Part shown: piece after piece, positions 1 to 5,754 of the stretch | Position numbering within the stretch: the first letter of the stretch is position 1 | Layout: every line of letters starts with the position of its first letter | Source: Candidatus Atribacteria bacterium 1244-E10-H5-B2 | GTDB lineage: Bacteria > Atribacterota > JS1 > SB-45 > 34-128 | Direction of reading: 5' to 3' | DNA: 6,649 bases | NCBI GenBank assembly: GCA_003575245.1 | Contig: NMQN01000590.1 | Coordinates: forward strand, 1-6,649 | Notes under the pieces: model-generated | The model's input: only the letters and a program-made list of their open reading frames with translations | Databases searched by the model: none | What the model was told of the DNA's origin: nothing | Translations under genes and position numbers: made by a program

Positions 1-1738
1 TGGAAATTATTTTTTGGGAAATATCATATTTTTTCAAATTAACTCCATTAGCACTACCATTATATATTACACTGCCCTTTTTACGCGGATATAAACCCTC
101 GTCTATTGCAAATTTCAGATTTCCATTGCTGTCCGGAGCAATATCGGTGCTACAAAAACAAGTAAACTTCTCTACCAACTTAAATACTTTCTGCATCAGG
201 CCATTAATCCCAACATAATAAATTCCCCACTGGCAATAAAGCCTAACAGGGATACTTGCTAGGAGTCCAGCAAGGGACGAAATCAGTGCAGCTTTAGGAG
301 TAGAATATTGAATCATCCTGAATTTTTCTCTCTTGAATAACCGGTATAATTTCCACCAACCCACAAGAGTAGACCACCACCCTATCTTCCTGGTCATATG
401 TACAGGTATATACTTGAGCTCCGGTGGACAATCCCGCACAAAAATAGGGTCATACTCGCAAACCACAGTCACATCAAAGCCATTTTGGGATAAGTACACC
501 AACTGCTCCAAGAGAAATACTCGCAGTGTTAAAGATACAGTAGTTATTACACATAATTTTACAGGTTCGGAGCCCATAATCTGTCTTGGATTTAATAATT
601 TACTAAATATTTCTAATTGTTTCTTTACAATTTCTTTTTCATTGAAAAATTTTTCTGCTCTTCTCCTCCCGGCATTTTTCATTTTCTTCAATAATTTTTC
701 ATCTTCCACTAATTCCTTAATCTTATCACTCAAAATATTAATTGAATTTACTGGAACTAAAAATCCTGTTTTTCCATCAACAACCTCTTCCTTTGATCCC
801 CTTATGTCTGTTGCAACAACCGCACACTCCATTGCCATTGCCTCAATTATTGACCTTGGCATGCCTTCCCTGTAAGAAGGTAAACAAAAAACATCAGTAA
901 TATACAACATGCTATTTATATCATTTCTGTGCCCCGTAAAAATTATATTTGGATTATCTCTATATTTTTCTAATTCCTTTATTGTATCTTTATCTCTTTC
1001 ACTTTGCGCTACATCACCTATCATCAGCAGTTTTACCTTTGCCTCATCATTAAAATTTATATTATTAAAAGCTTTTAATAAATCTATTACGCCTTTTTCT
1101 TTAACCAATCTTCCGACAAAAGTAATTATTTTATCATTTTTTTCTAAATTGAATTCTTTATATAGTTCATCAATTTTATCTCTCTCTATATTTATTGGAT
1201 TGAAACTTCCCTGTGTATCTACGCCATTGCTTATTGTTAATATTTTATTCTTATCAATAAAATTATTTTCTAAAGCTGTTTTTCTGTCTTCTTCGCTTTG
1301 GGAAAAAATAAAATCGGTAAAATATTTAGCTAGATACTTTTCTATCTTTAGAATTGTATTATACTTAGCGCGAGACATACCTTCGTGAAAATAAAAACCA
1401 TGTGCAGTATAAATAATTAGCGGAACACCAGATAATTTTGCAGCTATTCTACCCATAACGCTCGCAGCAGGTGTATGCACATGCACAATATCATATTTAC
1501 CTTTTTTTATAATTTTGTATATTTCAATAATAGATTTAATGTTTGAAAAAAGGCTCACTTTTCTATCAATATTTACAAATTTAAAAACATATCCTTTTTT
1601 TTCTAAAGTCTTAGCTCCCTCTCCTCTTGAGCATGCTATCTCAACTTCATACCCTTCCTTTTCCAATTTATCTATTAAGGGCAACAATAAATATTTTACA
1701 GTCATATCTACAGCACATAATTCTAAAATTTTTGGCAA
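1..1738 (-). CDS. Tandem glycosyltransferase fusion: complete GT4 enzyme plus N-terminal part of a second GT4 domain (3' end outside window)
   Basis: One uninterrupted minus-strand frame of 579 codons runs off the left edge. Residues 1-382 form a complete GT-B glycosyltransferase of family GT4 (PglA/CapM/RfaG-like): an N-terminal Rossmann half (ILELCAVDMTVKYLLLP, IVHVHTPAASVMGRIAAKL, TAHGFYFHEG near 111-120) and a C-terminal donor-binding half with FVGRLVKEKG (207-216) and the E-x7-E motif EGMPRSIIE (291-299). Such enzymes end near residue 380, but here the frame continues through NPRQI into M388, where a second GT4-like N-terminal domain begins (KLCVITTVSLTLR, QYSTPKAALISSLAG, RLYCQWGI, PDSNGNLKFA, GSVIYNGSANGV); its donor-binding half lies outside the window. 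The TTG start is chosen because an in-frame TAA lies just upstream, GAGG sits 8 nt before it, and homologous N-termini begin with this beta strand. It probably transfers sugars to a polyprenyl-linked acceptor at the inner membrane face. GC content rises abruptly at the junction. Fusion certain in this sequence; sugar specificity unknown. Confidence 0.88.
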   Translation of the reverse strand, partial: MPKILELCAVDMTVKYLLLPLIDKLEKEGYEVEIACSRGEGAKTLEKKGYVFKFVNIDRKVSLFSNIKSIIEIYKIIKKGKYDIVHVHTPAASVMGRIAAKLSGVPLIIYTAHGFYFHEGMSRAKYNTILKIEKYLAKYFTDFIFSQSEEDRKTALENNFIDKNKILTISNGVDTQGSFNPINIERDKIDELYKEFNLEKNDKIITFVGRLVKEKGVIDLLKAFNNINFNDEAKVKLLMIGDVAQSERDKDTIKELEKYRDNPNIIFTGHRNDINSMLYITDVFCLPSYREGMPRSIIEAMAMECAVVATDIRGSKEEVVDGKTGFLVPVNSINILSDKIKELVEDEKLLKKMKNAGRRRAEKFFNEKEIVKKQLEIFSKLLNPRQIMGSEPVKLCVITTVSLTLRVFLLEQLVYLSQNGFDVTVVCEYDPIFVRDCPPELKYIPVHMTRKIGWWSTLVGWWKLYRLFKREKFRMIQYSTPKAALISSLAGLLASIPVRLYCQWGIYYVGINGLMQKVFKLVEKFTCFCSTDIAPDSNGNLKFAIDEGLYPRKKGSVIYNGSANGVNLKKYDISQKIIS

Positions 1739-1746
1739 TCTTTCTA

Positions 1747-1750
1747 CCTC
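1747..1750 (-). promoter_or_regulatory. Ribosome binding site supporting the TTG start of the glycosyltransferase fusion
   Basis: GAGG on the minus strand lies 8 nt upstream of TTG at 1738-1736. An in-frame TAA a few codons upstream rules out a longer start, and the first in-frame ATG (residue 11) would remove the first beta strand of the Rossmann fold. The site therefore decides the start. Confidence 0.6.
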
Positions 1751-1810
1751 AATTTATATTATTTTTCATTAATTTCTATTTTATATTCGTTTAGTCCCCT
1801 ACCTAAAAGC

Positions 1811-2788
1811 TTACAAATTTCTCTTATACCACTCTATCGCTTTCTCCAACCCTCTATCTACATCATATTCTGGATGATATCCTAAAATATTTTTCGCTTT
1901 ACTGATATCAGCATTAGAATGCTTTATGTCCCCAGGCCTCTCCGGCCCATAGACAGGCTGAATATTAACTTCTAATAGCTTACATATTTTCCAATATAAA
2001 TCATTTAAATAAACTCTTCCTCCATAGGCAACATTGAATGCCTCTCCTAAAGCACCTCCATCGGATAAACAAGCCTTTAAATTTGCCTCTACAGCATTTT
2101 CTATATAAGTAAAGTCTCGAGATTGTTTGCCATCTCCGTTTATAGTGGGTGCTTCTTTGTTTAATAATTTTTTTATAAATATAGGGATTACTGCAGCATA
2201 AACCGAATCACAATCTTGTTTTTTACCAAAGACATTAAAATATCGCAGGCCTATAACCGGTAGCTTATATAATTCATAAAAATTCCGGGCGTATAATTCA
2301 TTTACTTTTTTAGTAATTGCGTAAGGAGACAATGGCTTTCCTACTCTATCCTCTGCCTTAGGCAAATTAGGTTCATCACCATATACCGAAGAAGAAGAAG
2401 CATATACAAATCTTTTGACTTTATTATCTCTGGCTGCAATCAACATATTTAAAGTTCCGGTTATATTTACATCGTTAGTGATTCTTGGATCATTTATAGA
2501 ACGAGGGACGGAGCATAAAGCAGCTTGATGAAGTACGTAATCTATACCATTACAGGCTTCTTGACAAGTAACAAGTTCCCTTATATCTCCCTCTATAAAT
2601 TCAAAATTAGAATTATCTAAAAATTCTTCAATGTTTCTTTTTTCTCCGGTAGAAAAATTATCTAAAACTCTTACTTTATATCCTAAATTTAATATCTTTT
2701 CCACCAAATTAGAGCCAATAAAACCTGCGCCCCCGGTAACTAAAAAGGAAGAATCTTTCTTAAAAAAATATTCTTTGCAACCTATCAC
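1811..2788 (-). CDS. TviC/WbpP-like UDP-N-acetylhexosamine(uronate) 4-epimerase (SDR family)
   Basis: Extended short-chain dehydrogenase/reductase of 325 residues that should interconvert UDP-GlcNAc/UDP-GalNAc or their uronic acids (GlcNAcA/GalNAcA) in the cytoplasm through an NAD-bound 4-keto intermediate. Visible: the NAD-binding TGGAGFIGS at 18-26, the ribose-binding Asp of VLDN (43), SVPRSINDP (93-101), the catalytic Ser cluster 131-134 in SSSSVYG, YAITK with Tyr156 and Lys160, LRYFNVFG (181-188), NGDGKQSRDF (217-226) and RPGDIKHSNADISKAKNILGY near the C-terminus. The SVPRSINDP, GKPLSPYA and SRDFTYIEN signatures and the roughly 15-residue leader before the Rossmann strand resemble WbpP/TviC rather than GalE. 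The GTG start is one base after the TAA of the dehydrogenase gene and its GGAGG lies inside that gene, so the two are probably translationally coupled. Length is normal and no key residue is missing. Whether it acts before or after C6 oxidation cannot be told from sequence. Confidence 0.93.
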   Translation of the reverse strand: MIGCKEYFFKKDSSFLVTGGAGFIGSNLVEKILNLGYKVRVLDNFSTGEKRNIEEFLDNSNFEFIEGDIRELVTCQEACNGIDYVLHQAALCSVPRSINDPRITNDVNITGTLNMLIAARDNKVKRFVYASSSSVYGDEPNLPKAEDRVGKPLSPYAITKKVNELYARNFYELYKLPVIGLRYFNVFGKKQDCDSVYAAVIPIFIKKLLNKEAPTINGDGKQSRDFTYIENAVEANLKACLSDGGALGEAFNVAYGGRVYLNDLYWKICKLLEVNIQPVYGPERPGDIKHSNADISKAKNILGYHPEYDVDRGLEKAIEWYKRNL

Positions 2789-2789
2789 C

Positions 2790-4133
2790 TTACAACCTCC
2801 AATATAAGTAATTCAAGTCTTCTGCTTCTTTTTTGTCAAACATCCCTTTTATATCTATCAATACCAATTTATCATCTTTATATATTTTACTTAAATCTTT
2901 TAGGCTTATATTTTTAAATTTTTCATGGGGAATAGCAAAAATTACCACATTCACATCAGTAACATCTTCTATCTTACTAAGCTTTATCCCGTATTCTTTT
3001 TGTACTTCACTTTCCTCAGCAAGAGGGTCTACTATCTCTATGCTTACACCATGTTCTTTAAGTTCATTAGTAATGTCTATTACTTTACTATTTCGAATAT
3101 CAGAACAATTTTCCTTAAAAGTAATTCCCATAACTAAAACTTTACACCCTTTAATTTGTTTACCTACTTTTATAAGTTGCTTTAGGGTGTTCTCGGCTAT
3201 GTATTTTCCCATATCATCATTAATTTTTCTTCCGGCAAGAATAATCTGTGAAGAGTAGCCTATCTGCTCAGCCTTATAAGTTAAATAATATGGATCTACA
3301 CCTATGCAATGACCTCCTACTAACCCGGGGGTAAATTTTAAAAAATTCCATTTTGTACTGGCAGCCCGAAGCACTGCCTGAGTATCAATGCCTAATTTAT
3401 TAAAGATAATAGATAGCTCATTCATGAAGGCAATATTTATATCTCTTTGGGAATTTTCAATTACCTTTGCTGCCTCTGCCACTTTTATACTTTCTGCTTT
3501 ATATACCCCTGCTTTTATAATTAAACCATAAACTTTTGCAATAATATCCAAGGTCTCTTCATCCATTCCGGAGACTACTTTTTTTATTTTCTCTAATCTA
3601 TGAACTTTATCCCCAGGATTTATTCTTTCCGGAGAATATCCTATTTTAAAATCAATCCCACATTTTAATCCTGATTCTTTTTCCAAAATAGGCCTACAAA
3701 TATCTTCTGTAACTCCGGGATAAACAGTAGATTCATATACCACAATAGAGCCCTTAATTAAATTCTCCCCTACTATTTTGCTCGCTTCAATTACTGCATC
3801 TAAATTAGGAGTCTTATCAAGATTGATAGGGGTTGGTACAGCAATTATATGAAATCTTACCTTTTGCAATTCTTTCTCATTGGAAGTTAAAAAAGCGGTA
3901 GTTTCTTGTAGGCTCTTACTACCCACTTCATTAGTTGCATCTATACCCTTTTTACAGGCTCCTACTTTTTCTTTATCTATATCAAACCCTATAACTTCCA
4001 CTTTTTTGGCAAAACTTATAGCAAGTGGTAAACCAACATAACCTAAGCCAATAACTGATAATTTCGCCTTTTTATTTTTTATCTTTTCGTATAAATTCAT
4101 CTTAGCAGGGCTTAACTGTTTTTTTGATTTCAT
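2790..4133 (-). CDS. TviB/WbpO-like UDP-N-acetylhexosamine 6-dehydrogenase (UDP-Glc/GDP-Man dehydrogenase family)
   Basis: NAD-dependent four-electron oxidation of the C6 hydroxyl of UDP-GlcNAc or UDP-GalNAc to the uronic acid, in the cytoplasm. From the start chosen here it is 447 residues. Visible: Rossmann motif VIGLGYVGLPLA (about 27-38), AVPTPI (about 98-103), YESTVYPG (about 133-140), SPERINPGD (about 167-175) of the central domain, EAAKVIEN with the conserved Lys223 and Asn227, the catalytic Cys276 in GGHCIGVDPYYL, and the C-terminal UDP-binding domain with GITFKEN and IRNSK. The HCIGVDPYYLTYKAEQIGY block is typical of the TviB/WbpO/WbpA branch. The ATG at 4133 overlaps the TGA of the upstream gene as ATGA and has AAAGGA 10 nt upstream. 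Alternatives are ATG 4178 (15 residues longer, deep in the upstream gene, weak RBS) and ATG 4100 (MNLYEKI, the usual family start, but no RBS). It is adjacent to its likely partner epimerase. GlcNAc against GalNAc preference is not decided. Confidence 0.92.
   Translation of the reverse strand: MKSKKQLSPAKMNLYEKIKNKKAKLSVIGLGYVGLPLAISFAKKVEVIGFDIDKEKVGACKKGIDATNEVGSKSLQETTAFLTSNEKELQKVRFHIIAVPTPINLDKTPNLDAVIEASKIVGENLIKGSIVVYESTVYPGVTEDICRPILEKESGLKCGIDFKIGYSPERINPGDKVHRLEKIKKVVSGMDEETLDIIAKVYGLIIKAGVYKAESIKVAEAAKVIENSQRDINIAFMNELSIIFNKLGIDTQAVLRAASTKWNFLKFTPGLVGGHCIGVDPYYLTYKAEQIGYSSQIILAGRKINDDMGKYIAENTLKQLIKVGKQIKGCKVLVMGITFKENCSDIRNSKVIDITNELKEHGVSIEIVDPLAEESEVQKEYGIKLSKIEDVTDVNVVIFAIPHEKFKNISLKDLSKIYKDDKLVLIDIKGMFDKKEAEDLNYLYWRL
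2796..2800 (-). promoter_or_regulatory. Ribosome binding site for the GTG start of the epimerase
   Basis: GGAGG on the minus strand, 7 nt before the GTG at 2788-2786, lies within the last codons of the dehydrogenase gene (Trp-Arg-Leu-stop). It supports GTG as the true start and couples translation of the two genes. Confidence 0.7.
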
Positions 4134-5485
4134 ATCATTTTCGTCCTTTGCTTTGCCTTGAATCGTGGCAACACCCATTTAGCTAACCGACTTCTTGTAA
4201 TACCCAATGATGAAACTGCGATTATAAGCCAAACTATTTTTTGCCTATGTCTAATGGCTGTTCCAAAGTTTGATATCCCCCAAGCAAAAGCTCCTATTAT
4301 TATTAGTAACATCAATATTACCGCCCAAAAAGCTGGATTATTATATTTTTTAAGATATTTTAATCCTCTTATTGAATAAAATACCAGTACCAGGTATAGT
4401 AAAGCATCTATTAAACCTAAAATCTGACCAGGCGATGAAATCATCCATGGAAAAGGTGCCAACAAAAAGTACACCATCCTTACAGGGGATTGTATAATTA
4501 TATCCAATATTGAATTAGGAGTAAATCCGACTAAATATGCAGCGCCACCCCTAGCTGCTCTAGTTACTCTACTTCCCATATAGTCTGGTGAAAATACTAA
4601 TCTTAAATCGCCTGGGATTTTGTTAATTAAAAAGGACCAAAATAGTATGATCCCTAGTGCTACTATAAATATACCAAGGAAACTTTGTTTGCTTATAAGT
4701 CTCCATTTCTTTATTTTCGCTTCATAAAAAATGAAGAAAATGGCATACACAACTCCTATCACAATCATACCTCCAAATTGAGCACTAGACAATAACAGAA
4801 AGGCTACTGCTAAAACTAATTTACTTATCGTGCCGCTATTTAGCCATTTTAAAAAATAGAAAACAGATACTATTGCAAAAAAAGAGATGAAATTCTCTCT
4901 CAAAGTTATAGCTGAGTATAAGCATAAAGTAGGAAATAAAGCTGTTATTACACTCCCAATTTGAGCACTTCTTTTTGTTGCTCCAAGCTCTATAATTATC
5001 TTATAGAGGTAATATACTATGAATACTCCTAGTACAACATTAACAAATTGTACTAATAGAGGAACTCTACCAAAAACGAAATAGATTACTCCTATTACTT
5101 TAGGGTAAATATGGTGTGCATGAGTAGGAATATTTACTTCCAAGCCCATATTCCACGCTTGAGCGCACATCCAACCTCTCCTCTCAAAGCCAACAGCATC
5201 GGCTGTACTATCAGGAAGATTAAAAATAAACGCGTTAGCTAAGGCTAACCCAATACGTAAAGCAAAGGCAATAATTAGTATATTTCTTAGAACAGGGTCC
5301 TTTACTTTAAATAAGATTGTCATAAATACAAAACAGTAAATACTGATAAAAAATAATCCAAAAAGATCTGTTCCGCGAGTAATTGAGCCTAACCCTATAA
5401 AAATGCCAACTATAATTCCTAATAGGATTATTGAGCTATAATTCATTTGATTATTCTTTAGACCCTTGTAGTAAGATAAATTCAT
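4130..5485 (-). CDS. Polytopic inner-membrane protein, putative polysaccharide polymerase (Wzy-like) or GT-C-type glycosyltransferase
   Basis: 451 residues with roughly 12 hydrophobic segments: about 16-33, 41-60, 67-87, 129-164 (probably two), 172-191, 198-214, 221-254 (two), 269-288, 334-350, 353-373, 384-404 and 415-430. Two stretches between segments are polar: 88-128 (DSTADAVGFERRGW to THAHHIYPK, rich in His and acidic residues) and about 289-333 (GDLRLVFSPDYMGSRVTRAARGG is its core), both plausible extracytoplasmic loops. ALFPTLCLYSAITLREN (182-198) and the late NFGTAIRHR (406-414) resemble motifs I associate with GT-C transferases (GT39/PMT-like) and some O-antigen polymerases, but I cannot place it in a named family. 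Position between a CapK-like enzyme and sugar-nucleotide genes suits a polymerase. ATG 5485 has a perfect AGGAGG 8 nt upstream; a second Met at residue 14 has none. Its TGA overlaps the next gene's ATG. Membrane protein: sure; function: inferred from context. Confidence 0.75.
   Translation of the reverse strand: MNLSYYKGLKNNQMNYSSIILLGIIVGIFIGLGSITRGTDLFGLFFISIYCFVFMTILFKVKDPVLRNILIIAFALRIGLALANAFIFNLPDSTADAVGFERRGWMCAQAWNMGLEVNIPTHAHHIYPKVIGVIYFVFGRVPLLVQFVNVVLGVFIVYYLYKIIIELGATKRSAQIGSVITALFPTLCLYSAITLRENFISFFAIVSVFYFLKWLNSGTISKLVLAVAFLLLSSAQFGGMIVIGVVYAIFFIFYEAKIKKWRLISKQSFLGIFIVALGIILFWSFLINKIPGDLRLVFSPDYMGSRVTRAARGGAAYLVGFTPNSILDIIIQSPVRMVYFLLAPFPWMISSPGQILGLIDALLYLVLVFYSIRGLKYLKKYNNPAFWAVILMLLIIIGAFAWGISNFGTAIRHRQKIVWLIIAVSSLGITRSRLAKWVLPRFKAKQRTKMI
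4144..4149 (-). promoter_or_regulatory. Probable ribosome binding site choosing the ATGA-overlap start of the dehydrogenase
   Basis: AAAGGA on the minus strand lies 10 nt before ATG 4133-4131, inside the end of the membrane-protein gene. Neither alternative start (4178 or 4100) has a comparable site at normal spacing. The spacing here is slightly long, so this is a moderate call. Confidence 0.45.
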
Positions 5486-5493
5486 AAGGATTT

Positions 5494-5499
5494 CCTCCT
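5494..5499 (-). promoter_or_regulatory. Strong ribosome binding site of the membrane-protein gene
   Basis: A perfect AGGAGG on the minus strand, 8 nt upstream of ATG 5485, fixes that start against the second Met (5446). It lies only about 10 nt after the stop of the dehydrogenase stub. Confidence 0.7.
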
Positions 5500-5508
5500 A
5501 TATTATTG

Positions 5509-5598
5509 CTACTTTCTATAATAAAACAAACCTACATAGCCTAAACCTATAACTGACAATTTTTCTTCCTTGTTTTTAATTTTTTTATATAAATTCAT
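5509..5598 (-). pseudogene. 5' remnant of a second nucleotide-sugar dehydrogenase gene (truncated after about 24 codons)
   Basis: A minus-strand ATG frame of 29 codons begins MNLYKKIKNK and reaches the Rossmann motif LSVIGLGYVGL, then changes to FYYRK and stops at TAG. Codons 1-24 match the N-terminus of the intact dehydrogenase of this window (from its internal Met at 4100) at 21 of 24 residues and, by hand alignment, about 56 of 72 bases. Thirteen of the 16 base differences are in third codon positions, so the fragment diverged while still coding and is not a fresh tandem copy. Homology ends one codon before the expected Pro of GYVGLP. No Shine-Dalgarno lies just upstream, and a 29-residue fragment of a Rossmann fold cannot be active. 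It is most likely a leftover of locus rearrangement. Being translated as a leader peptide for the next gene is possible but unsupported. Confidence 0.8.
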
Positions 5599-5754
5599 TT
5601 TGATAACTTTTTGAATATTAGATGGCTTCCTATTTATATTTTCTTACATAACTATGCATGCCGGTACTTTATAAAGTTGTATATAATATAAATTTTTTTA
5701 ACCTTACCATTTTCAATTTTCTAGCAACATAGTTTTAGTTAAATTACTGATAAA
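5599..5754. other. AT-rich intergenic gap with a 12-bp palindrome; no gene seen
   Basis: This is the only sizeable gap between genes in the window, lying between the stop of the CapK-like gene and the dehydrogenase stub. It is very AT-rich. It holds a perfect 12-bp palindrome, ACTTTATAAAGT, at 5666-5677. TATTAT/TATAAT-like strings occur on both strands, but I find no -35 element at 16-18 bp spacing that I would trust. No GC-rich hairpin with a T-run, so no intrinsic terminator. A promoter or operator for the downstream genes is possible but not shown. Confidence 0.3.

Noticed and set aside
575..577. ATG at 577 as the start of a separate glycosyltransferase gene
   Set aside because: It starts the second domain naturally, but the upstream frame has no stop and no Shine-Dalgarno lies before it; the sequence as given encodes a fusion, so I kept one CDS and noted the alternative.
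333..1772. Several plus-strand open frames (333-875, 909-1388, 1515-1772)
   Set aside because: They lie opposite the well-supported glycosyltransferase fusion, give low-complexity Ser/Phe/Leu-rich translations with no recognisable motif, and have no good ribosome binding sites. They are antisense shadows.
1739..1810. Possible promoter or terminator between the epimerase and the glycosyltransferase genes
   Set aside because: The 72-bp gap is A-rich on the coding strand, but I see neither a hairpin with a T-run nor a credible -35/-10 pair.
2833..4379. Plus-strand open frames opposite the dehydrogenase and membrane-protein genes (2833-3258, 2925-3137, 4158-4379)
   Set aside because: Antisense to clearly coding sequence and without family motifs.
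4091..5598. The same 10 bases ATGAATTTAT at three starts (4100, 5485, 5598)
   Set aside because: The 4100 and 5598 cases are explained by homology of the dehydrogenase copies. The match at 5485 ends after these 10 bases and the string is AT-rich, so a shared origin or microhomology-driven event is not demonstrable.
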